Assembly: GCF_014648995.1 (NCBI RefSeq)
Contig: NZ_BMSE01000009.1
Coordinates: forward strand, 186,001-250,000
Origin: Streptomyces massasporeus
GTDB taxonomy: Bacteria; Actinomycetota; Actinomycetes; Streptomycetales; Streptomycetaceae
DNA: 64,000 nt
Direction: 5' to 3'
Shown here piece by piece: positions 27,484-35,580 of the stretch (the first letter of the stretch is position 1; each line of letters opens with the position of its first letter). The position numbers and the translations under genes were made by a program. The notes beneath the pieces were generated by a model. That model had not been told where the DNA came from. It ran no database searches and saw nothing but the letters and a program-made list of their open reading frames with translations.

Positions 27484-28470
27484 ATGGGCGAGGTGTCCGC
27501 AGCGGAACCGGAGCGGAGGGAGGCGCGGGCCGAGACCGGGGAACCGGTCATCGCCACCCGCGGGCTCACCAAGCGCTACCGCGGCGGACAGCTCGCCGTC
27601 GACGGACTGGACCTGACCGTCCCGGCGGGCAGCGTCTTCGGCTTCCTCGGCCCCAACGGCTCCGGCAAGACCACCACCATCCGCATGCTGATGGGCCTCA
27701 TCGAGCCCACCTCCGGCACGGCCCGGGTGCTGGGGCGGCCCATGCCCCGGGCGACCCGCGCCGTGCTGCCGCACGTCGGCGCCCTCATCGAGGGCCCCGC
27801 CCTCTACGGCTTCCTCTCCGGCCGCGACAACCTGATCCGCTACGACAGCGCCGACCCGGCCGCCGACCCTCGCACCCGGCGCACCCGGGTCGCCTCGGCC
27901 CTGGACCGGGTGGGCCTGACGGCCGCGGCGGGCAAGAAGGCCAAGGCGTACTCCCTGGGCATGAAACAGCGGTTGGGCCTCGCGGCCGCGCTGCTCCAGC
28001 CGCGCCGGCTGCTCGTCCTCGACGAGCCGACCAACGGTCTCGACCCGCAGGGCATGCGCGAGATCCGCGCCCTGGTCCGGGAACTGGCCTCGGACGGCAC
28101 GACCGTCTTCCTCTCCTCCCACCTCCTCGACGAGATCGAGCAGGTCTGCACCCACGTGGCCGTGATGGCGCAGGGCCGGCTGATCACACAGGGCCCGGTC
28201 GCCGAGCTGTCCGCCGGGGCGCGCGGCCGGCTGGTCGTGACCACGCCGGACCCGGCGGAGGCGGCCCGGGTGCTGAAGGAGCAGGGCGTCGGCGACGTGG
28301 TCGTCACCGACGACCGGGTGACCGGCGAACCACCGGATCGCGACCTCGCCGAGGTGAATGCCGCGCTGGTGACGGCCGGGGTCCGCGTGCGGGGCTTCAC
28401 GGTCGAACGGGCCTCGCTGGAGGACGCGTTCGTGGCGCTGACGGGGGAGGGCTTCGATGTCGCGGGCTGA
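27484..28470 (+). CDS. ABC exporter ATP-binding protein
   Basis: This is the ATPase of an ABC-2-type exporter. Walker A (GPNGSGKTT) lies near residue 57, signature YSLGMKQRLGLAAALL near 158, Walker B (LLVLDEPTNGLD) near 179, and the H-loop in FLSSHLLDEIEQV. The C-terminal 90 residues (VVTTPDPAEAARVL to RASLEDAFVALTG) are the usual tail of drug- and bacitracin-type ATPases. The product is 328 residues. The stop overlaps the permease start by 14 bp. The neighbouring LolA-like protein suggests a cell-envelope substrate, but this is inference. Confidence 0.94.
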   Translation: MGEVSAAEPERREARAETGEPVIATRGLTKRYRGGQLAVDGLDLTVPAGSVFGFLGPNGSGKTTTIRMLMGLIEPTSGTARVLGRPMPRATRAVLPHVGALIEGPALYGFLSGRDNLIRYDSADPAADPRTRRTRVASALDRVGLTAAAGKKAKAYSLGMKQRLGLAAALLQPRRLLVLDEPTNGLDPQGMREIRALVRELASDGTTVFLSSHLLDEIEQVCTHVAVMAQGRLITQGPVAELSAGARGRLVVTTPDPAEAARVLKEQGVGDVVVTDDRVTGEPPDRDLAEVNAALVTAGVRVRGFTVERASLEDAFVALTGEGFDVAG

Positions 28471-29371
28471 TCTGAGCGCCCCTCAGGGGCGCGGGGAACT
28501 GCGGGACCGGCCACAGACGGCCCGCACCCGCCGTACGACCTTCCGCGCCACCCTCCTCCGCAACGAACTACTGACCACGTTCCGCCGCTGGCGCACCTTG
28601 GCCCTGCTGGCGGTGTTGGCGGCCGTCCCCGTCCTCGTGGGCATCGCGGTGAAGATCGAGACCGGCGACGGTTCCTCGGCAGGCCCCGGAGGCGGCGGCG
28701 GACCGGCCTTCATCTCACAGATCACCAACAACGGCCTGTTCCTCGTCTTCACCGCCCTGGCCGCCACGCTCCCGTTCTTCCTGCCGATGGCGATCGGTGT
28801 CGTCGCGGGAGACGCGATCGCCGGCGAGGCCAACTCCGGCACGCTCCGCTATCTGCTGGTCGCCCCGGCCGGCCGCAGCCGCCTGCTGCTCACCAAGTAC
28901 GCGACGGTCGTCGTCTTCTGCCTGGCCGCCACACTCGTGGTCGCCGTGTCGGCGCTGACGGTCGGCGCGCTGCTCTTCCCGCTCGGCGATCTGACGACCA
29001 TCTCCGGTACGCAGATCAGCTTCGCCGAGGGCCTGGGCAGAGCCCTGCTGATCGCCCTGGCCGTCGCCGCGTCACTGATCGGTGTCGCCGCGCTCGGCCT
29101 GTTCGTCTCCACCATGACGGGCAGCGGCATCGCGGCGATGGCGACCACGGTCGGCCTGCTGATCACGGTCCAGATCCTCGACCAGATCCCGCAACTGCAC
29201 GCCCTCCAGCCGTACTTCTTCTCCCACTACTGGCTCTCCTTCGCCGACCTCATGCGCGAACCGGTCTACTGGGACGACCTGACGAAGAACCTGGGCCTCC
29301 AGGCCCTGTATGCGGCGGTGTTCGGATCGGCGGCGTGGGCGCGCTTCGCGGCGAAGGACGTCACCGCGTAA
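28457..29371 (+). CDS. ABC exporter permease
   Basis: This is the membrane partner of the preceding ATPase, with 304 residues. A cytoplasmic N-terminus (FRATLLRNELLTTFRRWRTL) leads into about six membrane segments. The sequence PFFLPMAIGVVAGDAIAGEANSGTLRYLLVAP is the conserved coupling region of ABC-2 permeases and is followed by GRSRLLLTKYA. The ATG overlaps the ATPase gene by 14 bp after a GGGGGAGGG ribosome site. The gene ends 3 bp before the convergent FMN reductase gene, with no terminator visible. Confidence 0.92.
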   Translation: MSRADLSAPQGRGELRDRPQTARTRRTTFRATLLRNELLTTFRRWRTLALLAVLAAVPVLVGIAVKIETGDGSSAGPGGGGGPAFISQITNNGLFLVFTALAATLPFFLPMAIGVVAGDAIAGEANSGTLRYLLVAPAGRSRLLLTKYATVVVFCLAATLVVAVSALTVGALLFPLGDLTTISGTQISFAEGLGRALLIALAVAASLIGVAALGLFVSTMTGSGIAAMATTVGLLITVQILDQIPQLHALQPYFFSHYWLSFADLMREPVYWDDLTKNLGLQALYAAVFGSAAWARFAAKDVTA

Positions 29372-29374
29372 CGC

Positions 29375-29956
29375 TCAGTCCTCGTACAGGAACCTGGCCA
29401 GGGGTGCCTCCTGCTCGAAGAAGGTCTTGGCGCGGGTCAGTGCCGCGTCGTCGGTCAGCACGTCACCGGGCTTGCTGCCGTTGCCGAGCAGCACCCCGCC
29501 GAAGCGCATCCCCATGTACGCCGCGGAGTTGTGGAGCGTCCCGACGAGCGGGTCGGCGACCACCTCCTGCGTGTGCGCGAGGGCGGTGACGCCCCACAGG
29601 GTGCGGCCGGCCAGGGTCGCCTTGAAGTCGAGGCCGGGCGTGCGCAGCCAGCCCGACCAGTAGTCGAGGTAGCGCTTGGTCTGTGCGGAGACCGAGTACC
29701 AGTACAGGGGCGAGACGATCACGATGTCCGTCGCGGCGAGTGTGGCGTCCAGCAGCCGGGCCACGTTGCCCTCGGTCGGGCGGACGTGGTCGCTGTCGTG
29801 CCGCAGGTCCTCGAAGTCCGGCACGGGGATCTCGGTGAGGTCGATCCACTCCTGCTCGACGTCCGCGGGCAGCTGCTCGGCGGCCCGGCGGGCCAGCAGC
29901 TCGGAGTTGCCCTCGGCACGAGCGCTGCCCAGGACGAAAAGGAAACGGCGGGTCAT
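29375..29956 (-). CDS. NAD(P)H-dependent FMN reductase / flavodoxin-like oxidoreductase
   Basis: This is a cytoplasmic flavoprotein of the flavodoxin-like fold that reduces FMN, quinones or similar acceptors with NAD(P)H. The phosphate-binding loop (VLGSARAEGNSELLA) lies at residues 7-21 and the flavin-ring contact SPLYWYSVSAQTKRYLDYWS around 80-100. At 193 residues it is of family size. ATG 29956 with GGGGGA 5 nt upstream is preferred over the extension to 29992. A near-perfect palindrome 35-60 bp upstream (29990-30016) suggests repression by a MarR- or TetR-type factor that is not encoded next to it. Confidence 0.88.
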   Translation of the reverse strand: MTRRFLFVLGSARAEGNSELLARRAAEQLPADVEQEWIDLTEIPVPDFEDLRHDSDHVRPTEGNVARLLDATLAATDIVIVSPLYWYSVSAQTKRYLDYWSGWLRTPGLDFKATLAGRTLWGVTALAHTQEVVADPLVGTLHNSAAYMGMRFGGVLLGNGSKPGDVLTDDAALTRAKTFFEQEAPLARFLYED

Positions 29957-29989
29957 GGTGTCCCCCAGAAGAAAGGCGTACGGCGATAA

Positions 29990-30016
29990 CACGCGTATGC
30001 ATCATATGCGTGCGCA
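29990..30016. promoter_or_regulatory. near-perfect palindrome upstream of the FMN reductase
   Basis: The segment centred on tatgcatcatatgcg has mirrored arms (gcgtatg and catatgcg, one mismatch) in an AT-rich patch 34 bp above the start codon. It is the kind of site bound by MarR/TetR dimers. No regulator gene lies within several kilobases. Confidence 0.45.
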
Positions 30017-30039
30017 TTCAAATCCGCCAGGGGTGCCCG

Positions 30040-31218
30040 TCAGCCTCCGGTCCGCGCCTCCGTCTCCCGCGCCACGGCCAGCAGCAGTGCCTCCCGCCCG
30101 TGCGGCGCGGCCAGCTGAAGCCCGGCCGGGCAGCCGTCGGCGCCGAACCCCGCGGGCAGGCTCAGTGCAGGGTGTCCGCTGAGGTTGAACGCCCAGGTGA
30201 GCGAGGTGGAGTAGCGGTCCCCGGGCCCCTCGTGGCCGTGCGGGGAGGTGGGGGCCGTGGGCGTCAGCAGCAGCTCGGCGTCGGCGAACAGCGCGGCGAG
30301 CCGCCGGTCGTTCTCGGCCCGGACGCGGTGGGCCCCGGCCGGGTCGGCGCCGGGCGTGCGCAGCGCGAGCCACGCGGGCCCGGGATCCATGAGCCGCACC
30401 GGCATCCGCGGCCGTACGAGCCGTAGGACACCCGCGGCCACGAGCCGTTCCACCGCGGCCCGGCCGAGCGCGACCGGCTCCGGATCGGACCCGGCGAAAC
30501 CGAGGTCGGGGGACCAGACGGCGGTGACGGGGAGGGCGGGGAGGGCGGGCTCCGGCTCGCCTGCCGCCACCTGCCACCAGGTCGCCGCGTCCGCGGCGGA
30601 ACGGGCGAGCACACCGGGGACCGCGAGCCCCGTACGGTCGGCGGAGGGCAGCCGCCCGGCCGTGGTCTTCAGGCCGGCCACCCCGCACCACGCCGCCGGG
30701 ATCCGCGCCGACCCGGCCCCGTCGCCGCCCGTCGCCAGCGGCACCAACCCGGCCGCCACGGCCGCCGCCGCCCCGGCCGACGAGCCGCCCGGCGTACGGT
30801 CGGCCCGCCACGGATTGACGGTACGGCCCCGGGCCCCGAGCCCCCAGGTCTGCCAGGGCGTGCCCGGCCCGGGCACGGACGTCGCCCCCACGGCCACGGC
30901 CCCGGCCGCGAGCAGCGGACCCGCCGCGCGCAGCCCGTGCCGCCCCTTCACGGCGACCGGCACACCGGCCAGCGGAAGGGAGGGATCCGCGCCCCACCGT
31001 TCGAGTCGCCGGTCCACCTCACCCGCCCGCCGCAGCGCCTCCTCGCCCCACACCTCGACGAACGCGCACAGCCGCGGATCGGTCCGCTCGATCCGGTCCA
31101 GGGCCTGCGCGACCACGTCCGTCGCGCGCAGCTCCCGGGCCCGTACACCCGCCGCGATCTCCACGGCCGACAGGGGCGCGCCGGGCAGGGGTGCGGCCGG
31201 CCCGGGGACGGCCGTCAG
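30040..31218 (-). CDS. amidase-signature family hydrolase
   Basis: This is a Ser-cisSer-Lys amidase. The catalytic Lys is in VPVAVKGRHGL, the cis-Ser in PGGSSAGAAAAVAAGLVPLA, and the nucleophile Ser in GGDGAGSARIPAAWCGVAGLK, where most members have GGSxRxPA. The substrate is not evident. The start is uncertain. A CTG at 31218 overlaps the upstream stop (CTGA) after GGGAG, while the first GTG is at 31164 without a ribosome site. The frame is open to 31842 but that part lies over the neighbouring gene and is not amidase-like. The gene probably forms an operon with the P-loop gene upstream. Confidence 0.85.
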   Translation of the reverse strand: MTAVPGPAAPLPGAPLSAVEIAAGVRARELRATDVVAQALDRIERTDPRLCAFVEVWGEEALRRAGEVDRRLERWGADPSLPLAGVPVAVKGRHGLRAAGPLLAAGAVAVGATSVPGPGTPWQTWGLGARGRTVNPWRADRTPGGSSAGAAAAVAAGLVPLATGGDGAGSARIPAAWCGVAGLKTTAGRLPSADRTGLAVPGVLARSAADAATWWQVAAGEPEPALPALPVTAVWSPDLGFAGSDPEPVALGRAAVERLVAAGVLRLVRPRMPVRLMDPGPAWLALRTPGADPAGAHRVRAENDRRLAALFADAELLLTPTAPTSPHGHEGPGDRYSTSLTWAFNLSGHPALSLPAGFGADGCPAGLQLAAPHGREALLLAVARETEARTGG

Positions 31219-31718
31219 CGTGCCGCTCCCGTCAGCCGGGCGAGGGCCTCCGTCTCGCGCGGCGGGTGCCCGAGCTCGCCGAGCCGCCAGGACGGCACCC
31301 ACGGGACGCGGTAGACGTCGATGACCGACTCCAGCGCCCTGACCCGCTGGGCGAGCGGGCGCGGCAGCCGGCCCGGGGCGTCCGCCACGAGGACGACGGC
31401 GTCCAGGTCGAGCCCCTGCGGAGCCCGGCCGCGCCGGAAGATCTCCACCGCCCCGGCGACCGTGTCCAGCCCGGCCGCGTGCGTCCGCGCGACCAGCAGC
31501 ACCGACGGGGGATCGCCGGGCCCGGGCCAGGACCGGCCGCAGTCCTGGCCGCCGTAGACCGCGGCGAGTGTGGAGGCGCCCGCGCCGCCGTGCGTGCCGA
31601 CCCAGGAGAAACGCCGGGCCGCGGCATGGGCGTGCGCGGGCTCCGGCGGCACCGGCTCCGGGGGCGTCACCGGGCCGCGCAGCCAGATCTCCGGTCCCTG
31701 TCGCATGCCTGTGTGCAT
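31215..31718 (-). CDS. small P-loop-like protein (DUF6668-like)
   Basis: This is a 167-residue protein of unknown function. The central GTHGGAGASTLAAVYGG looks like a degenerate ParA/MinD-type Walker A in which the usual GKS/T is GAS. It is followed by VLLVARTHAAGLDTVAGA and LDAVVLVADAPGRLPRPLA, a strand-loop pattern compatible with a Rossmann-like NTPase core. ATG 31718 has GGAGGAGAGG just upstream. I recall similar proteins in Streptomyces under DUF6668, which was not checked. It is transcribed divergently from the TPR-like gene and overlaps the amidase start region by 4 bp. Confidence 0.7.
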   Translation of the reverse strand: MHTGMRQGPEIWLRGPVTPPEPVPPEPAHAHAAARRFSWVGTHGGAGASTLAAVYGGQDCGRSWPGPGDPPSVLLVARTHAAGLDTVAGAVEIFRRGRAPQGLDLDAVVLVADAPGRLPRPLAQRVRALESVIDVYRVPWVPSWRLGELGHPPRETEALARLTGAAR

Positions 31719-31877
31719 GCCCCTCTCCTCCCTCGTACGCCCGGTCTTCATGCCCGTCACCACGACCGAGCCGGGGCCGACGGCCCTTGGGACGAGCCTG
31801 TGACACCGTAGTGACGTGAGAAACGGGGGCGAGCGGACACACTCGACCGTAGGTGTACGACGCCGAGTGAGGGGACG

Positions 31878-33278
31878 ATGTCGCGACTCAGCCGCGAGAA
31901 GAAGCGGGAACAGAAGCAGGCCGCACGCGCGGCGACCCCGGCGGCGCCGATCGACGTCCATGTCCCCGGGGCCGGAACGGACGTGGGAGGGGGAGTCGGC
32001 GGGGTGTCCGACGGTGCCTCCGTCGGTGGCGTCCCGGTCTTCGCGGCCCCCGGTGAGGAGATCCAGCGGGCCGTCCTGAACCGCCTCCACCACATCGCCC
32101 TCGCCACCGGCCACCCCGTCCTCGCCACGATCCGAGACGAGCGCATCGGGTACGTCGTCCCGCTCCAGGTCGATCCGGACGGCTCCAGCCACTTCACGGC
32201 CGAGCCGGTCGCCACGGCCCCGCCGGAGCCGCCGCGGCACGTCCGTGGTGACCTGCCGCCGGAGCCCCAGCACGCGCGGGGCACCGACGCCGTGCAGCCG
32301 CGGGAGCCTCAGCACGCCCGGGGCGCCGACGCCATGACGCCGCCCGAGCCGGAGCACGCCCGGAGCGGCGGCGCCCCGGCGCCCGAGCCCCGGCCCGCGC
32401 GCGAAGACAGCGCCACGCATGTGCTGCGCCCGCCGCACGAGTCCGGCTCGGCCCCGACGTTCCCGCTGCGGGCCGTGCCCGAGCCGCAGCCGGCCGATGA
32501 ACCCGTGCCGACGTTCGAGCTGGGCGCCGTACCGGAGTCGGCGGAGCCCGTCCCGGAGGACGCGCCACCGGCCCCGGGCGCGGCCATGCCGCCCGGCACC
32601 GTCGCGCCGCCCACCGGCGCGTTCGGCCCGCCCCCGCCCATGGACGCGAGGCCGCTCCCCGTTCCGGAAAAACCCCCGGCTCCGCGACCCGGGGCGGTCC
32701 CCGACCCCGCCCTGATCGCCGCCGACCCCGACCCCAAGCCCACCCCTCCGCGCGGCTTCGACGCCGTCGCGGAGGCCGTGCTCGGGGACGAACCCCTCAC
32801 CGCCCCGGGCGACCCCGGAGCGCCCGCGCTCCTCGCGGAGCCGGTCGGGCGGATCAACGAGGCGGTGAAGGAAGGCAGGATCGAGGACGCCGCCGGGCTG
32901 GCGGAGCAGACCGTCGTGCAGGCGTCGGGGGCGCTGGGGCCGGAGCACCCCGAGGTGCTCCGGCTGCGCGAACTCACCGCGTACATCGCCTACTTGGCGG
33001 GCGACCCGCTCCGCGCCTGCCGGCTGTCGCTCGACCTGGCCGGTGCCCGCCGCCGGGCCGGCGACGCGGAGGCCGCCTACGGCAACGTGGAGAGCGCGGC
33101 CACCGCCTGGCGGGCGGTGCGCGACCCGGCGCTGGGGCTGGAGCTGGGACGCGACCTGATCGGCCTGTGGACGGAGCTCGCCGCCGAGGACGGCCCGGCC
33201 GCCGAGGAGGTCGAGCAGCTGGAGTCGGCCCGCGCCCGTATGGGCCGTCTCACCGAACGCGCCGCCCGCACCCCGTAG
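31878..33278 (+). CDS. Pro-rich protein with C-terminal TPR-like helical domain
   Basis: This is a 466-residue protein of unknown function. The first 17 residues are very basic (SRLSREKKREQKQAARAA). Residues about 50-100 form a compact domain (EEIQRAVLNRLHHIALATG, then IGYVVPLQVDPDG). About 200 residues rich in Pro, Glu and Ala follow, with repeated PEPQHARG units. The last 150 residues (RINEAVKEGRIEDAAGLAEQ, PEVLRLRELTAYIAYLAGD, ARRRAGDAEAAYGNVESAA) are helical TPR-like repeats. It is divergent from the P-loop gene 160 bp away, and the two may act together. ATG 31878 follows GAGGGG. Confidence 0.72.
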   Translation: MSRLSREKKREQKQAARAATPAAPIDVHVPGAGTDVGGGVGGVSDGASVGGVPVFAAPGEEIQRAVLNRLHHIALATGHPVLATIRDERIGYVVPLQVDPDGSSHFTAEPVATAPPEPPRHVRGDLPPEPQHARGTDAVQPREPQHARGADAMTPPEPEHARSGGAPAPEPRPAREDSATHVLRPPHESGSAPTFPLRAVPEPQPADEPVPTFELGAVPESAEPVPEDAPPAPGAAMPPGTVAPPTGAFGPPPPMDARPLPVPEKPPAPRPGAVPDPALIAADPDPKPTPPRGFDAVAEAVLGDEPLTAPGDPGAPALLAEPVGRINEAVKEGRIEDAAGLAEQTVVQASGALGPEHPEVLRLRELTAYIAYLAGDPLRACRLSLDLAGARRRAGDAEAAYGNVESAATAWRAVRDPALGLELGRDLIGLWTELAAEDGPAAEEVEQLESARARMGRLTERAARTP

Positions 33279-33293
33279 GCGCTGCGCCGGGGG

Positions 33294-34244
33294 CTACTCC
33301 GACAGCTCCCACACCGCGTACGCGAGGGCGTCGCTGTTGCGGTTCAGGGCGGTGTCGTTGATGTTGGCGGTGGTGTCGCAGGAGGAGTGGTAGCAGCGGT
33401 CGAAGGCCCGCCCCGCCGTACCGCCCCACTTGGCCGCCTGCGCCGCCGTCATCGTCCGGCTCGCCCCGGTGAACAGACCGCCCACCGGCACGCCCGCGCT
33501 CTTGAAGGGCGCGTGGTCGGAGCGGCCGTCGCCCTCGGTCTCGATCTCGGTCGGGACGCCGATGCCGCCGAAGTAGTCCTTGAAGGTCTTCTCGATCGCC
33601 GGGTCGTCGTCGTAGACGAAGTAGCCGGGGTTCGGGGAGCCGATCATGTCGAAGTTCAGATACGCGCTGATCCTGGAACGGTCGCCGGTGGCCAGCCGGT
33701 TGACGTAGTAGCGGGAGCCGACCAGGCCGAGCTCCTCCGCGCCCCACCAGGCGAACCGCAGGTGCTTGGTGGGCTTCAACTGCGCCCGGGACACGGCCAG
33801 GGCGGTCTCCAGGACGGCGGCCGAGCCGGAGCCGTTGTCGTTGATGCCGGCACCCGAGGAGACGCTGTCGAGGTGCGAGCCGGCCATCACGACCTGGTTC
33901 GCGTCGCCGCCCGGCCAGTCGGCGATCAGGTTGTAGCCGGTGCGGCCGGACGCGGTGAACTGCTGGATCGCGGTGGTGTACCCGGCGGCGTCCAGCTTGG
34001 CCTTCACGTAGTCGAGCGAGGCCTTGTAGCCGGCCCTGCCGTGCGCCCGGTTGCCGCCGTTGGCGGTGGCTATGGACTGCAGCTGGGACAGGTGGGTCTT
34101 GACGTTCGCCACGGGTATGTCCGGCGCGGCGGCCGCTCTGGGGGGAGCGGACGACGCGGCGTCGGCCACGGCACCGCCGGTCAGGAGCATGGCTGTTGCC
34201 ATGCCGCCTGCGGCGACGGCGCGCGCGGAAACGGAGAGCTTCAT
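33294..34244 (-). CDS. secreted M28-family zinc aminopeptidase (SGAP-like)
   Basis: This extracellular aminopeptidase releases N-terminal residues from peptides. The signal peptide covers residues 1-30 (AVAAGGMATAMLLTGGAVADA). The di-zinc ligands of the family are visible: His in GSHLDSV, Asp in GINDNGSGSA, the Glu pair in WWGAEELGLVGS, Asp in LNFDMIGSPN, and His in GRSDHAPF. A C-terminal pair of cysteines (DRCYHSSCDT) fits the disulfide known in the Streptomyces griseus enzyme. The mature size of about 285 residues matches that enzyme. ATG 34244 has GGAG 7 nt upstream. An 8-bp hairpin lies in the leader at 34271-34291. Confidence 0.94.
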   Translation of the reverse strand: MKLSVSARAVAAGGMATAMLLTGGAVADAASSAPPRAAAAPDIPVANVKTHLSQLQSIATANGGNRAHGRAGYKASLDYVKAKLDAAGYTTAIQQFTASGRTGYNLIADWPGGDANQVVMAGSHLDSVSSGAGINDNGSGSAAVLETALAVSRAQLKPTKHLRFAWWGAEELGLVGSRYYVNRLATGDRSRISAYLNFDMIGSPNPGYFVYDDDPAIEKTFKDYFGGIGVPTEIETEGDGRSDHAPFKSAGVPVGGLFTGASRTMTAAQAAKWGGTAGRAFDRCYHSSCDTTANINDTALNRNSDALAYAVWELSE

Positions 34245-34270
34245 GTGGGGGCTCCGGATTCCGTCGGGAA

Positions 34271-34291
34271 GCCCGTGGGGTGTCCACGGGC
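34271..34291 (-). promoter_or_regulatory. hairpin in the leader of the aminopeptidase gene
   Basis: A perfect 8-bp stem (gcccgtgg / ccacgggc) with a 5-nt loop lies 27-47 bp upstream of the start codon. It could stabilise the mRNA, terminate read-through from the VOC gene or bind a regulator; its role is unknown. Confidence 0.4.
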
Positions 34292-34461
34292 CGCCCACAG
34301 TGAATGGGGTGCCTGGATGGTGAAGCTGGTACTGACTCTCCGTCAAGGTACGTATTTGGCCAGGGAGTTACGGAGCGCAGGCCTCCGGCGCCCGCGTCAC
34401 GGGGCGCAGCACTCGGTCTCGCCGGCGGCCGTGTCACAGGGCGTATCACCCGGTCCCCGCG

Positions 34462-34935
34462 TCACTGCACGCAGAACTCGTTCCCCTCCGGGTCCGCCAT
34501 CACGACCCACTCGCCGCCCTGCTCCTTCACCCGCCGCAGCGCACTGGCACCGAGCCCCTCCAGCCGTGCGACCTCCTCGTCGCGGCGTCCCTCGCCCGGG
34601 TGCAGATCGAGGTGCAGCCGGTTCTTGCCCGTCTTCGCCTCCGGCACCCGCTGGAACAGCAGCCTCCGCCCCAGCCCGGTCCCGCTCTCCTCCTCGTACG
34701 GATCCTCGGGGTGCCGTACGGCGACCAGGTCCCGGAAGGCGCGGCGGCCGTGGAACTCGACCGTGGCCTCCTCCGGCAGGGCGCCGAAGCCGAGCAGCTT
34801 CCCGATCAGGGCGCTGTTGTCCTCGACCTCGTAGTGAAGGGCGGCGGCCCAGAAGTCGGCCTGCGCGTGCGGGTCGTTCGCGTCGATGACCAGTTTCCAG
34901 TGCACGGGAGTCGGTGATGCGGGTGTCTGCGTCAT
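34462..34935 (-). CDS. VOC/glyoxalase-like protein
   Basis: This 157-residue protein of the vicinal-oxygen-chelate fold is made of two beta-alpha-beta-beta-beta halves. The first opens with VHWKLVIDANDPHAQADFWAA, and the second contains KNRLHLDLHPGEG and WVVMADPEGNEFCV, the usual pattern of glyoxalase/bleomycin-resistance/dioxygenase relatives. Metal residues cannot be assigned with confidence. The start ATG sits 7 bp from a predicted -10 (TATAAG, 34948-34943) and has no ribosome site, so the transcript is probably leaderless. It is divergent from the ABATE gene and shares a 19-bp palindrome with it. Confidence 0.85.
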   Translation of the reverse strand: MTQTPASPTPVHWKLVIDANDPHAQADFWAAALHYEVEDNSALIGKLLGFGALPEEATVEFHGRRAFRDLVAVRHPEDPYEEESGTGLGRRLLFQRVPEAKTGKNRLHLDLHPGEGRRDEEVARLEGLGASALRRVKEQGGEWVVMADPEGNEFCVQ

Positions 34936-34936
34936 G

Positions 34937-34955
34937 TAACCACTTATACTGGTTA
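34937..34955. promoter_or_regulatory. palindrome with back-to-back -10 boxes for two leaderless genes
   Basis: taacca-cttatac-tggtta is an inverted repeat with perfect 6-bp arms. Its centre holds a plus-strand -10 (tatact, 34945-34950) 6 nt from GTG 34957, and a minus-strand -10 (TATAAG, 34948-34943) 7 nt from ATG 34935. A dimer bound here would cover both promoters. Confidence 0.7.
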
Positions 34956-34956
34956 G

Positions 34957-35580
34957 GTGAGTGGACGCGCAGGGGAAACGCCGGATCGAACGCCCGGTCT
35001 GACACTGGTCTCGGGCCAGGGCAAGCCCTACCGCTTCGACCCCGGCACCCTGTGCCTGGAGCTGACGGTCACGGGCGGCCCCGGGGCCTTCGCCCGCTGG
35101 GAAGTGCTGCACGAACCCGCCGACCTGGTCACCTGGGCCGGGCGCAGCCGGCTGCCGGACGGACTGGACCTCACCGTCTCCGCCGCGGAACTGGAACGGG
35201 CCCGCACCCTGCGCGACGCGGTGTTCCTGCTCGCGGCCGATCGCGCCCACGGCCGCCCCCTGCGCGCCGCACAACTGGACGTCGTCAACGCGGCTGCCGC
35301 CGCGCCCCCGCTCATCGCCCGCATCGAGCCCGACGGCGCCCGGGCCTGGGCCCCGGGCGCCACCGGCACCCACCTGCTCGCGACCGTCGCCCGCGACGCG
35401 ATCGACCTGTTCACCGGGCCCCACGCCGACCGCGTCCGCGAGTGCGGCGCCCACAACTGCCACCTGCTCTTCGTCGACACCTCCCGCCCGGGCCGCCGCC
35501 GCTGGTGCGCGATGGAGCACTGCGGGAACCGCGAGAAGGTCCGGGCGCACCGCGCCCGCCACACGTCTACGGAGTCGTAG
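34957..35580 (+). CDS. ABATE / CGNR zinc-finger protein, probable stress regulator
   Basis: This 207-residue protein has an N-terminal ABATE-like domain and a C-terminal CGNR zinc finger (ECGAHNC at about residue 165 and WCAMEHCGNREKVRAHRARH at the end). CGNR proteins are thought to be transcription factors. GTG 34957 follows a -10 box by 6 nt without a ribosome site, which suggests leaderless translation. The finger could recognise the palindrome at 34937-34955 in its own promoter and thereby control the VOC gene too; that link is inference. The 3' end overlaps the convergent HxlR gene by 14 bp. Confidence 0.88.
   Translation: MSGRAGETPDRTPGLTLVSGQGKPYRFDPGTLCLELTVTGGPGAFARWEVLHEPADLVTWAGRSRLPDGLDLTVSAAELERARTLRDAVFLLAADRAHGRPLRAAQLDVVNAAAAAPPLIARIEPDGARAWAPGATGTHLLATVARDAIDLFTGPHADRVRECGAHNCHLLFVDTSRPGRRRWCAMEHCGNREKVRAHRARHTSTES

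Noticed and set aside
31219..31842. N-terminal extension of the amidase to 600 residues
   Set aside because: The extra part overlaps the P-loop gene in another frame and its composition is that of a shadow frame.
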